Shown: positions 24,513 through 35,204 of the stretch, piece by piece
How positions within the stretch are numbered: position 1 is the stretch's first letter
Layout: each line of letters starts with the position of its first letter
Assembly (NCBI GenBank): GCA_014526335.1
Contig: JACTAT010000352.1
Span: 338,092-402,091, forward strand
Length of the DNA stretch: 64,000 nucleotides
From: Chrysaora quinquecirrha
Lineage: Eukaryota > Cnidaria > Scyphozoa > Semaeostomeae > Pelagiidae
Reading direction: 5' to 3'
Translations under genes and position numbers: made by a program
Notes under the pieces: generated by a model
Seen by the model: the letters and a program-made list of their open reading frames with translations, nothing else
Told to the model about the DNA's origin: nothing
Databases searched by the model: none

Positions 24513-24623
24513 ATTTTAAAGGGAATACGAAATGACGCCTCTGTGATGAGTGCCCAACTTGATGCCATGAAATTATTTGCAACAAAGAAAGCATCGATGC
24601 TGTTGCACAATATCAGCACATGA
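24513..24623 (+). CDS. Unrecognised gene, terminal exon
   Basis: Acceptor gctactttttag, then 36 codons in phase 0 ending with TGA at 24621-24623. The peptide starts ILKGIRNDASVMSAQLDAMK and continues with LFATKKASMLLHNIST; it looks helical. Joined to the previous exon it gives a continuous C-terminus of 105 residues plus the 23824 exon. Function unknown. Confidence 0.55.
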   Translation: MLKGIRNDASVMSAQLDAMKLFATKKASMLLHNIST

Positions 24624-24671
24624 CAGAGCCAGACCACAGCCGGAGAAAGTAGATGACAATCCTGACACTAC

Positions 24672-25010
24672 ATCAGTGGCGTAGGAGCCGGGGGGCCAGG
24701 GGGGGCACGTGCCCTCCCACTTTTCTGCCAAATCTTATGCCTGCCCCTTTTATATCTGAAAAGTGCCCCTTCCTTACACCTTGAAAGGCTAAGTAGGACC
24801 ACCAACTGCCTTGGAAATATGTTTATATAATTAAGAATTTTAGTCCGAAAGAGGCTGCAAGAGCCAAAGTAGCTGCTTCTATATTCAAAATTTTCCCATT
24901 CACGGGGTGCATGCCCCCGAACCCCTCTAGGAGGGTGCGCCTTGCTCTCCATATTGCCCCTTTTTTCATGTGCCCCCTCCCCCCACTTTTCAATACCCTC
25001 CTACGCATCT
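24672..25010. mobile_element. MITE with 'cgtaggag' termini
   Basis: Left end agtggcgtaggagccggggg and right end ataccctcctacgcatc contain inverted ggcgtaggag / ctcctacgc. G-rich and C-rich subterminal tracts mirror each other (cagggggggcacgtgccct / atgtgccccctcccccc). No coding capacity. Confidence 0.6.
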
Positions 25011-25160
25011 GCACGAAAAATTTATAAAAAAGAGATGTGCTTGTGGTGGTAGACTTTCTAATTTCCGAATATTTAGAGGATATACAAGATTTTTTGAGAG
25101 AAAATAAGGACTCTGGCAGAAAGATTGCAACCACCAGTCTGAAAACCAGGCTAAGCTACA

Positions 25161-25483
25161 GTGGATGGTGTTTGCGAATTGTCTCCACCAAATTGCATGG
25201 TGGTAGCTGAAGTTCTTATATCTGAGCTCGAGATCTTTGCTATCATGATAGCAGACAATACCTCAAGCTCAAGCGCAATCCCAGAGGCTGCTAGATATGC
25301 CTACAAGAATTCCACAATCTTCCCAACCGTATGCAAGGCCTACCGCCTTCTCCTAACCGCCCCAGACAGACCTTTGTGAAAAGTTGCCTCCGTTCTAAAA
25401 TGAACGATGAACGTTTAAGCAACTTAAAAGTTTTGGCATGTGAAAAGGATCTCACAGATAACATAGACATTAAAAGATTGTAA
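25161..25483 (+). pseudogene. hAT transposase C-terminal fragment, decayed
   Basis: Plus strand. The first frame includes ISELEIFAIMIADN and IFPTVCKAYRLLLTAP, typical of the hAT-family C-terminal dimerisation region (FP-x-x-x-KA-R-LLT-P). Then a stop and frame change, with the conserved NERSFSKLK-type segment apparently deleted, followed by KSCLRSKMNDERLSNLKVLA and CEKDLTDNIDIKRL with a TAA at about 25481-25483. The resemblance is to the TTF/zf-MYM-associated hAT group common in animals. The catalytic portion is absent, so it is inactive. It lies between two nonautonomous elements with hAT-like features. Confidence 0.7.
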
Positions 25484-25917
25484 CCAAATAATCGTCGAGA
25501 CCAAAAAATTGTCGAGTTTGGTGGCAGTTGTTTAACGTTGCGAATGTATTGCGAAAAATTTGGCAAGGCATTAGCCCTATTTCGCAGGGCAGTCATGACT
25601 ACACCTCCCAACCAAAACCCTCTAGTTTCGCCCCTCTTTGTATTGAATTGTGTTACTTGTGATCTGAAAGCACTAATTCCAATTCATGTCCATATTTCTT
25701 TTTTTATGAAATGAGTTGATTTCTGGATGAGCGGCAAAACCGCCCTTCTTAGATCATTAGATTTACGTGCAGAGAAAAAGCACTTGCCAGAAGCTGAAAA
25801 ATTGACATGAGAGTCCAACCCTGGCTGAAACTTAGTAGACAATTAAAAATTGACTTATTTGATTCATTTTTTGCATTGTTCTTCTCCTTCCGTTACTTTT
25901 TAAATTTTGCGGTTTTT

Positions 25918-26698
25918 CAGGGGCGCAGTGGGAGCTACTATCTTGGGGGGGGCAAAGCTGAAAATTTTCCGACAGAGTTATGATTTTTCCGACAAAAATT
26001 TAAAAAATATTTTTGCAACGGTGTCTATGCTGTGTACTTGTTTTCCTTATTTATTAAAGTTAGTTAAACAGTTAACGTAATGCATTAGTTTAAAAACAAA
26101 TCAACAAGCTCTATAATAACCAATAAGACAAGCAATCTTGTACAGGATGAACAGTTGTGGATTCAGTATTATATTTCACCAACAATTTAAAAAGGGAATG
26201 AAAGCTTTCTCTGCTTTGATCTGAATTTTTGAAAAAAAACCCCATGGTATTTCGCTATCGATCCTACATTTCTTATTTTTGGATAAATTTGGTGAAAGAG
26301 GAATATTCTTCCCTTAATTTTTGGTCATCCAAGCTGTACTATTTCCCAACCTTTTTGAAGGATGTTGGACAAAGCGCAATGTCACCTTTTCCCGATACTT
26401 TTTTGGGATCGAGCATAGCAAAATCGGTAAAAAATGCCTTGTGAGACGTAAATCGTCGACTCGTGGAGCCGATTGCTTTATCTATAGCAAAGATGAAGGT
26501 TTCGCGGCGATAGTTGGCTTCTCTGCTCATCTCTGGACGATCTTTTTACGGAATATTTGATAGATTACGTACAATGTGAAATCAGATTAATACACTGCTC
26601 AAGAATAATATTTTCCGACAAATCTACTTTTTCTGAAATTTCCGACAGAGTTTTTACCAGGGGTGGCAACTGCCCCCCCCCCAGCTACTGCGCCCCTG
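25918..26698. mobile_element. Nonautonomous hAT-like element
   Basis: Terminal inverted repeats caggggcgcagtgggagcta (left) and agctactgcgcccctg (right), flanked by a ggttttt direct repeat at 25911-25917 and 26699-26705, compatible with the 8 bp hAT target duplication after slippage in the T run. The interior has repeated 'tttccgacag' motifs near both ends and no transposase. Confidence 0.8.
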
Positions 26699-26705
26699 GG
26701 TTTTT

Positions 26706-28042
26706 TTGGAGCTGGGTTATTTAGGCTATGATTAATTGCTAATTATGAACGAGCAGGATTACCTTGAACGCGAAGGAAGTTTTCGCTCTAAATTTCGTTT
26801 AAAGGGCAAGTTGTTCTATGCTGGAAAGCCATTTTCCAATGCTAGATTATGCCTGCTGTCTTACTTTTTTTGTACATTTTTTACAGTGATATGCAATAAG
26901 ATTTGTTTGGTCTTCCTATGTCAAATTAAATTTCTATGGATGTCTGTAAAGACGAAAATATTCATAATGTAATTTAAGCTCAACCGTTGTTGGCTTCTTC
27001 ATTTTATGCTAAATTATCGCTGCATTCAAGTCCCAACTATTTTCTAATGCTAGTAACTTATCTCTTCAAAAGGAAGAAACATAGACTAATATGTATAATG
27101 TATATGCATAATGTTTGGTATTTTTATTCGGTCGGCGGTGAACAAGAACTCTTTGAGCTGAACGCTCGTAGGGTGCTCGTACAAAAACCAGGGCCACATA
27201 AGATTGAAATGAGCCTCTATTATGACCTATCCTTACTAGCTAACTGTTTACAGCTAACTGTTTTCAGACTGGGGGGGGGGGGTGAGATACAGTATGTCCA
27301 GCTCACTTTCTCAAAAATCAATTTCCTTGCTCGTCTATAGATTTTGCGAGAAAAGTTTGAGAGTTCATGACACATTTCAACAAAGAAGTTATAGAACACA
27401 AAAGTTCTAACAGAAAACGGAATAAAAACATGTGCATACAACACACCTTGCTGATGCTTCAAGGGCACCAAGTAACCCCACTTTACTGCAGGCAAACTCC
27501 CTTTAGGTCTTTCACAAGCAGCTTTAGCGCCGCAAACATAACACCATGTCTCAAGTCACTGAAGTTACTCAAAGACTAAAAGTGTTCATAAATGAAATCA
27601 ATACTTAAATGAAATACAAGAGCAATTACGAAGGTCAAGTGCCAAAATAAATCTACCTGAAGCTAAAAGGTTAAAATAAACAAATTACAACTAGTCTACT
27701 AATACAATTTCATGTTGCCAATATAGCGGTAATCCTAGGACGTAGGATAACTCCCAAAAACGGTTGCAAAACGAATGTTAGGTGATGGGATCCAATAAGT
27801 AAATGCCTCAAGAAGTTATGATTCTGTCAGTTTGAATTGAAAATGGCTGAAAGAAACCAAAGTGGGCGAAAAGGGCAAGGGTGCAAAACCCAAAAGGTCA
27901 AATGGTTACAAGGCTCCAAAGCTTATACAGAAGAAAACATAGTGTACATTACAAAATTTAACAAATTAATAAAAGAATAAATTTAGAGTTATCAAACATG
28001 AAAATTTTACATCAATATTGCTTTGCCAGATTTTTCATAATT
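26706..28042. other. No gene seen; edge of segmental duplication
   Basis: Short unsupported open frames at 26736-27340. From about 27770 the sequence resembles 48170-48265 and 49077-49220 (gttaggtgatgggatc, agtaaatgcctcaagaag), so the duplication containing DUF4430 copies 1 and 4 begins here. Confidence 0.55.
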
Positions 28043-28444
28043 TCATTGCTTTTTCAGCAAAACTGACTTTTGTCCGTTGCTGACCTTTTCAAACTTGAAT
28101 GTGATGACGTCATTTTCATTAGGAACAAATGAGCTCACTCCTTCATCTGCCTCTTTACCATTAACGTACAACATCCAGAACATGTTTGCTTCTGGTATTT
28201 GTCCAATGCCATTAATACCTGTTATAACAGTTCCAAACATGCCTTTCTTGTCTCTAAATTTGTAAGCTGAATCTTCTTCTGAAGCAGCAGTCAGGACATC
28301 GAGTGCGTTTGCGTTAGAATTCACATCGACTTTGCGTCGACGAGGATTCGGTTTTTTGATTGAGTCCATATTCAGCTCGATGAAAACAGCTTTCGTTGAC
28401 GAATGATAGACTCTTAAATTGGTTGTATCCATGGCAGTTTTGAG
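28043..28444 (-). CDS. DUF4430-like (transcobalamin C-terminal-like) protein, copy 1, terminal exon
   Basis: Minus-strand exon from an acceptor atatttcag (28453-28445) to a TGA at 28045-28043. It encodes LKTAMDTTNLRVYHSSTKAV then a domain with KVDVNSNANALDVLTAA, FGTVITGINGIGQIPEANMF, W-x-LYVNGKEADEGVSSFVP and NENDVITFKFEKV. This order (a V-V-S-A-LDVL strand, ING, YW/FW-x-x-YVNG, EGV, DVI-F) matches the C-terminal beta-domain of transcobalamin and gastric intrinsic factor (Pfam DUF4430), known for cobalamin binding together with an alpha-barrel. Here the domain stands alone, so cobalamin binding is not implied. With the first exon at 32991-33014 the protein would be about 141 residues without an obvious signal peptide. 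One of four copies in the window. Confidence 0.82.
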   Translation of the reverse strand, partial: LKTAMDTTNLRVYHSSTKAVFIELNMDSIKKPNPRRRKVDVNSNANALDVLTAASEEDSAYKFRDKKGMFGTVITGINGIGQIPEANMFWMLYVNGKEADEGVSSFVPNENDVITFKFEKVSNGQKSVLLKKQ

Positions 28445-28585
28445 CTGAAATATATTGTATAAATATAACTCGGAAATTAATCACAATGTCAATAAAGCCA
28501 ACCCGAACCTATTGTTGCATACGTTCAAAGCTTGAATTTTTTAAAATTCCGAAAAAGCAGTATACAAAACTACAGTACCTAATGC

Positions 28586-29560
28586 TACACTCTTTTCATT
28601 GTATAAGACTTTTCTATACTAAGACTTAGTACTAAAGTTTCTTAATTTTCTTAAAGTTTCTTAGCAGTTTCTTATAGGGATCAAAATTTTATTGTTTCAA
28701 AACAAAAATATCAAAACAGGTAATTGATCCTTACATTTGATAAATAGATGGCGCAATACAATCTTCCTTTATAGTAGCTGATTTTTGTAAAAATTAAGCC
28801 ACCCATCAATCAAAATTGAAAAGGAAAAGAATAGGTAAATTGCCTTTGGTGCATGAATTCAAAAGAGATCTTTTGTCTTCATGCCTATGGGCTTCTTTTA
28901 TGCATGTCTATTCTCTTTTTCATGCGTGATTTCGCGAAACGAGAAATATTTGCGCGTGAATGCGTGAATCTAAACGCCTGCGTGTTGCGTGAAATGCTTT
29001 GCTACGGCTCGTGATTTCGTGATTTACAGTATTGGCGAAACAATTGTGAGGCTTCTTGAAAGCATGAATGCCCTTTTATCCATCAAACATTTTCAGCTAA
29101 CTGTATTTCTGTCATTCTCTTATTTGATGAATTAATTAAGTCCCCTAAAATCTTAATTGTGTGTGTTTCCTGTTACAAATTCATGGTGGAAAGAATTTTT
29201 CAAAGCCAATCCTTTTGGTATATGAAGTTAAACATCCTGAATATTGATCCTGCTCGAAATTTCGGGGAGCAACGCCTGAAGTTGAATGCACGTGAAAATG
29301 AAGTTTTATTGTGCGTGACTGCGTGAATCGTCGAAAAATTGCGTGTGATCGCGTGATTTTGCATCCCCCTTGGGGGGCCTCTTTAAGGTGAGAACAACAC
29401 AAGTTCGTTTCTTGAGGCTATATTTCAAATACCAAAAATTTTTGAGATCTGCGAGTTTCTTATCATTTTGGATCGGTCGAGTACTGAAAGTTTCTTTGTT
29501 AATATTGATCTCAGTACTAAGTTTCTTATAAACGAGTTTCTTATAATAAAAAAGTGTGTA
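28586..29560. mobile_element. Tc1-type MITE (cactctttt termini) with nested insertion
   Basis: Ends tacactcttttcattgtataa and ttataataaaaaagtgtgta form inverted repeats starting at a TA dinucleotide. The same left end and body are at 49798-50145 in copy 4. A segment of about 590 bp (roughly 28800-29388, rich in 'gcgtgaatgcgtga'-type motifs) is absent from the copy 4 version and is therefore a secondary insertion. Confidence 0.65.
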
Positions 29561-29607
29561 TTGCGCTTTGGTATTGCATTTAAAATTGGCGAACAGTTGT
29601 AAAAATA

Positions 29608-29941
29608 CCTTAACGGAATTTATTTTCGCGGGAATTAATTTTCGTGGTTCTCGCCGATTTTGGTCATTTCCGCGAAAATTAGTTCCCGCGAAATTCCCAA
29701 AATATGCTTGTCCGCGAAAATAAATTATTCCTATTAAATTATTATTCCTAATAAATTATTCCTATTAATGATTCCTTATAAACTTTTCCTTGTTTCCTTT
29801 CTTTTTTATATGAAAATTATAAACTCCTTTTATCAACGAATTCGCGAAAAACCGCGAAAATAAATTCCTTTTTTTTCCGCGAAATTTCTGAGAAAAAAAA
29901 TCCGCGAAAATAAGTTCCAGCGAAAATTGATTCCGTTAAGG
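29608..29941. mobile_element. Tc1-type MITE (ccttaacgg termini)
   Basis: Inverted termini ccttaacggaatttattttc and gaaaattgattccgttaagg flanked by TA on both sides. The interior has many 'cgcgaaaataa' motifs. No coding capacity. Confidence 0.8.
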
Positions 29942-30005
29942 TAGACGCACACGAGGATAATAGGCCTAGGGCAAAGGAAATTGTCAAACATTAGTGGTGG
30001 ACTAG

Positions 30006-30070
30006 CCCTTGCCCGGAAGCGCGCTGCGCGCGCTTCCGCGCGGCCTTTTTCGCTCCGCGGTTCACTTGGG
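30006..30070. repeat. Short GC-rich palindromic patch
   Basis: gcgctgcgcgcgcttccgcg is self-complementary and very GC-rich compared with the AT-rich surroundings. Possibly MITE debris; identity unknown. Confidence 0.4.
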
Positions 30071-30349
30071 ACCTCCGCCTTCCAGTTAATGCTTTATAAA
30101 GGAGCAATTCTGCATATTTAGTTTCATATGGATATTTAACATGTTAATAACTTTAAAATCAAATGGGAATAATTTGCAGAGGAAAGCCTGGATTGTTGAA
30201 TTAAAGAAATACCACCCATAATGTGGATGTGGAGTATGTTCAAAAATATTGAGGGTTATACTTAGTGATCTGCAGGGATTTTCGCTGTAATGTTGAGGAT
30301 GTTCAGTAAATGGACGGCAATGAAAACTCTTCTTGACGATCTGGTCCCT

Positions 30350-32370
30350 CCACATTACTCCGCAACCCCGTCATTACTGATCATTGCCACTACGTTACCG
30401 TTGATAGCCCTCCACATGACTTCAAGATAGCCCAGCCCTCCACATTACTCCGCATCAACAACATTACTAAAGATAGCCAAGCCCTCCAAGTTACTCCGCA
30501 TCCACCACATTACCCCAAGATAGCTCTCCACATTATTGAACATTCTTCCTGAACATTACTGCAAGATAGCCCTCCACATTGCTTCAAGATATCTCTCCAC
30601 ATTACTCCGCACCATCCACATTACTGATGATATCCCTCCACATTACCTTGCACCCTTCACGTTACTGAAAGATAGCCCAATCCTCCACATTTCTCCGCAT
30701 CCACCACATTACTGCAATATAGTCCTTCACATTACTGAACATCCTCCACATTGCTGCACACCATCCTCATTACAGAACGATAGCCCTCCACATTACTGTG
30801 TACCCTTCACATAACTGAAAAATAGACCTCCACATTACTTCGCACCCTTCACATCACTGAAAGATAGCCCAACCCACCACATTTCTCCGCATCAACCACA
30901 TTACTACAATATAGTCCTGAAAATTACTGAACTACCTCCAAATTACTGCACACTATCCTCAATACAGAACGATATCACTGAAAGATAGTCCAACCCTCCA
31001 TATTTCTCCGCATCCACCACATTACTGCAATATAGTCCTCAGCATTACTGAACATCCTCCACATTACTGCACACCCTACTCATTACAGAACGATAGCCCT
31101 CCACATTACTTCGCAACCTTCACATTACTGAAAGATAGCCTCCACAATCCTTCGCACCCTTCACATTTCTGAAAGGCAGCCCTCCACATTACTTCGCACC
31201 CTTCACACTTCTGAAAGACAACCCTCCGCATTCTTGAACACCCTTCACATTCCCCATGATATCCCTCCACGCTACTGATATCCCTTCACGCTACTTCAAG
31301 ATAGCCCTTCACATCACTGTGTACCCCCACATTACTTGAAGATAGTCCTCCACATCACCTCGCACCCTTCACATTACTGAAAGATGGCCTCCAAATTACT
31401 TTGCATCTTCACATTTCAGAAAGACAGCCCTCCACACTCAACATTACTTCGCACCCTTCACACTTCTGAAAGACAACCCTCCACATTCTCGAACACCCTT
31501 CACATTCCCCATGATAGCCCTCCACGCTACTTGAAGAAAGTCTGCTACATCACTTCGCACCGTTCACATTACTGAAAGATGCCCTCCAAATTACTTCGCA
31601 TCCTTCACATTTCTGAAAGACAACCCTCCGCATTCTCTAATATCCTTCACATTCCTCATGATATCCCTCCGCGCTGCTGATATCCCTTCAGCTACTTCAA
31701 GATAACCCTTCATATTACTGTGTACCCTCCACACTACTTGAAGATAGTCCTCCACCTTATTTCGCACCCTTCATATTACTGAAAGATAGTCCTCCACATT
31801 ACTGCACAACCTCCTCATTACAGAACGATAGCCCTCCATATTACATCGCACCCTTCACATTACTGAAAGCCAGTCCTTCGCATCCTTTAAAGTTCTGAAA
31901 GATACCCCTCCACATTATTGAACACCCTTCACATAACTGAAAGATAGCTCAACCCCCCATATTACTGCAATATAGTCCTCAACATTACTGAACATCCTCC
32001 ACATTACTGCACACCATCCCCATTACAGAACGATAGCCCTCCACATTACTGTGTACCCTTCACATAACTGAAAAATAGACCTCCATATTACTACGCACCC
32101 TTCACATTACTTGAAGACCGACCTCCACATTACTTCACATACTTAATATTACTGAAAGATAGTCCTCCACATTGCTGAACACCCTCCTCATTACCGAACG
32201 AAGCCCTCCACATTACATCGCACTCTTCACATTACTGAAAGGCACTCCTCCGGATTACTTCGCATCCTTTAAACTTCTGAAAGACATCCCTCCACACTAT
32301 TGAACACCCTTCATATTACTACCACATTATTGAAAGATAACCCACAACATTACTGAACATCCTCCACATT
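30350..32370. repeat. Minisatellite (ccctccacattactgaaagatag-like), 2 kb
   Basis: Irregular higher-order array of ~20-45 bp units mixing 'cctccacattact', 'tcgcacccttcacat' and 'gaaagatagcc'. It fills about 2 kb of the intron of DUF4430 copy 1. Open frames inside are artefacts. Confidence 0.93.
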
Positions 32371-32990
32371 ATCCTTGAGATGTAATGCATACATTTGAAA
32401 TGTTCTGATCAAAAACATCTTCGTTCATCCTTCGTTGGAATCGAGAATTTGAAATCTTGAAATCCTTTTGTGTTATCCTGAAATGGCCGTCACTACGAAT
32501 TAGTACAATGCAGAGCAGTTATAATTATGTAACGGATGGCATTACTGTAACTAATGACCTCATTATCTGTCTGAGAACATGTAATTAATGACCCAATGAT
32601 AGATCTAAGCATCCGCTCTTGCAGGTAACGACTTTTCTGGTGAAAATCGTCCATGTGACCCTATTGTTTATTGTGCTACAAAACAATGGCAAAAACAATG
32701 GAAGAAGGGTTCTTCCCCACTTTTAAGCGAGATTCTGGTAGCTAGGGTGAAAATACCAAGCGATGGCACGCCTTCAACAGTTTGCCCTTGCTTCTGGTCC
32801 AAGTGCGCAGCCAAGGGACCCTCTAGAAATGCGTACTCGCTCTGACAAAAAAGACAATAGACTTGCAATCGCGTTTTAGTATAAGAGAATTTAGGCCTAT
32901 ATCATATCAAGCATCATTTCTTCATCAAAATATCTTTATCAAGATAAAAGTTACATTGTTCATAAAATTGGAGATTGAATAAACCCTTAC
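32371..32990. other. Remainder of DUF4430 copy 1 intron next to exon 1
   Basis: A plausible minus-strand exon-like piece lies at 32757-32842 (acceptor tttttgtcag, donor gtattt, open frame), but it is not in the copy 4 duplicate and would break the frame if spliced in. From about 32885 the sequence is shared with 63395 onward. Confidence 0.45.
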
Positions 32991-33014
32991 CGTGTTTCCT
33001 GTAAGCCATGACAT
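32991..33014 (-). CDS. DUF4430-like protein, copy 1, first coding exon
   Basis: Minus strand: ATG at 33014-33012, eight codons MSWLTGNT, then a gtaagg donor (32990-32985). Joined to the acceptor at 28445 it continues in frame as LKTAMDTTN. The same exon, donor and about 480 bp of upstream sequence recur at 63495-63518. A second overlapping ATG (33009-33007, reading MAYRKH) would splice out of frame here, so the first is preferred. The intron would be 4,546 bp. The exon is tiny and rests on duplication conservation and frame fit rather than homology. Confidence 0.6.
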
Positions 33015-33400
33015 CGTGATGCAGGTTATTTCAAGGAAAGTTCGGCACGAAGACAACGCCAACGTCGATTGTGCGTGGCGTTCGTGCTGTTAAACGAGAT
33101 AAGCATGCAATTAAATGTTGAGCTTTGTTCAACTTTCAAGAGAAAAGTACTACTCTTTGCTTGAAAATTCAAAAAGGGGCTTCGGGCCTGAATGGTGTAG
33201 AAGATTAAAATCGAACTTTAATTTTAAACAAGAGCAGAGCTCGAGATATTAAAATAACTGTAATATTAAAGTAAAATATGAAACCTGACTACATTTAATT
33301 TGCATGTTGTTTACAAAAAAGCATAAAGCAAAAAGCATACGACATGCCTAAAACCTAGAGAAAAGGATAAATCAACCATTACAAGTCCCATTCAATACAT
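33015..33400. promoter_or_regulatory. Shared upstream block of DUF4430 copies 1 and 4
   Basis: Nearly identical to 63519-63870. As sequence upstream of the minus-strand start it should include the promoter and 5' UTR, but no TATA or initiator stands out; promoter function is inferred only from position. Confidence 0.4.
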
Positions 33401-33624
33401 GCAAATTGGAAACTGAATCGCTCAGCTGCGGTCCCCTCAATCACTTCAAACACAGTACTTCATGATTCATGATCACCTTCATTCACCACCTTTATTGCAA
33501 CCTAACACCGCTTACACCAAAGATATACATAAATTACGAATGCAATAAAATTTGCAGCGGCAACACGGGGTGGAATGTTAGGGGCATATATGTCCCCCAA
33601 ACATTTCTAAATGAGACGTTTGAG

Positions 33625-33785
33625 CCGTGGCGTTGTGGCCTAGTCCAGCTGTCAGAAGCTCAGTGAGGTCGGGCGGGGTTCGAGCCCCAGCTACGGACAA
33701 GCGTCACAGACAGGGTTGAGATCTCGATTAGTTAACCGACTAATGAGGCTAATGAGTGCTAACGACTGACGCTGAATACTTCATA
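33625..33785 (+). repeat. tRNA-derived SINE (copy 2)
   Basis: gccgtggcgttgtggcctag head, B box ggggttcgagcccc at about 33676, body gatctcgattagttaaccga. Same family as 6728-6920; the same head is at 63884 at the matching place in the duplicated block. Confidence 0.8.
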
Positions 33786-33916
33786 GTTCATCAAAATTTA
33801 ATGAGAAAGTTTCGGGGGTACTGAAACGTGAGTATTAAGTGATTCAAAGAGTACAACTTTTCACTCTGGGACTCTACCTGTTAAGAGTGCGTGTTCCAAC
33901 ATTCTGGAATGGAGCG

Positions 33917-34312
33917 TACACTCTTTTTTAATAAGAATATTGTTTATAAGAATATTGAGGCTCAGAATCATCCAATTTTTAAGAATATTGTAAGAATATG
34001 GTCAGCCTTAGCTTGCATTATTTATGTCTCATTTTTCAGAAAATGCATGCTTTGCAATGTTAAAACGAAACTTCATGATTGTTAACAACATTCTTATTGT
34101 TATAATAGTTGAATTTTTCTTTCGCTCGACCATTTCCTGGTAATGAGATAATTTTTCTTTTAACTAGATAGGCCTATCTATGTTCCCCTGAAACCATATC
34201 AGGTTTGAAAAAATAAGAATACTTTAAGAATATATTCAGGCTCAAAACGGACATTTCTTAAGAATATTGAGGCTGGACAAAATTTATAGTATTCTTATAA
34301 AAAAAGAGTGTA
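33917..34312. mobile_element. Tc1-type MITE (tacactctttttt termini), 396 bp
   Basis: Inverted ends tacactcttttttaataaga and tcttataaaaaaagagtgta bounded by TA. Interior repeats 'taagaatattgaggct'. Related by its termini to 28586-29560. Confidence 0.85.
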
Positions 34313-34453
34313 GTCCTAAAAATAAGGATATGGACTTGAGACTTATGGGTAAAGAGAAGGAGTGTGAAAGCTGTCGATGTGAGCAAAAATTCCCCAAATA
34401 TTATCGCTCTTGTTACAAATTTACATAGGAAAAATGTAAGATTACTAAAAATA

Positions 34454-35204
34454 TGTAATACTGGTAAATTAAATGCATAAGATTTCGTTCGCAATTCTAA
34501 CTAGAATTAGGCAAGTTGGGTTATTGTTTGGTTTAATTGCTATTTGGAGCAAGTGTCTTGTGAAAGCATTTGCATCCTAGTTGTATTTTGAGTTCAAGTA
34601 TGGAACGGCAGTAGTGTCTGCGGTAATAAGGACTATCAGTGCTTGTGAAAGGCTGAGTAGTGCCTGTTTGTTTGTTGTTTGTTATAGTTGAGCCGACAGT
34701 ATCAATTTAGCCTTAGAAATCATTATTGTGCATTAGATGAAGCGATGCTCATTAACTAATCAAGTTTTGGAATAAACAAGTTGTTTCGAGTTAAGGTTGC
34801 CAAGTTTAATTAAGCCATGGTGATTAAGGACGTTGATTATATTCATGTCCATTAGCTTTTGGATTAAGACCAAAATGTTACCAGGAGTAATTAGAGGGGG
34901 AAGAATCTTTGTATCGGATTATAATTATTGCAAACTGACCAATCATGTTCATATTTAAAGTATGAGTAAGACCCTATTGTTCATTGTATTTATAAGCAAG
35001 ATGCTTTAGATTAGAGAGAGAGAGTTACGGTTCAATGGCAGGGACTGGTTAAGTCACCTCGCCGAACCACATGTACTATATCGATATGTACGTGAATGTA
35101 TTCGAGTTGTCATCTTTGTCTGGTGATCCTCTCTCTGTGCGCGTCTCTGTGGATATACATGTATTGGACGGACCGCTCGGCGCTGCAAAATAAAACCTTT
35201 TACA
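34454..35204 (+). mobile_element. LTR retrotransposon, 5' LTR
   Basis: 751 bp beginning TGTAATACTGG and ending CCTTTTACA (TG...CA). Repeated at 35824-36583. A putative polyadenylation signal aataaaa lies close to the 3' end (35190). Preceded by aaaata. Confidence 0.93.

Noticed and set aside
30350..32370. CRISPR-like array
   Set aside because: Unit length and order are irregular, there are no unique spacers between constant repeats, and the context is eukaryotic.
32757..32842. Possible extra cassette exon of DUF4430 copy 1 (minus strand, EGPLAAHLDQKQGQTVEG)
   Set aside because: Good splice sites and open frame, but it adds 28 codons plus one base, breaking the frame into the terminal exon, and is absent from copy 4.
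34258..34453. Upstream half of the CR1-like ORF to the left of the 5' LTR
   Set aside because: Translation of the left flank shows stops and no retroelement motif.
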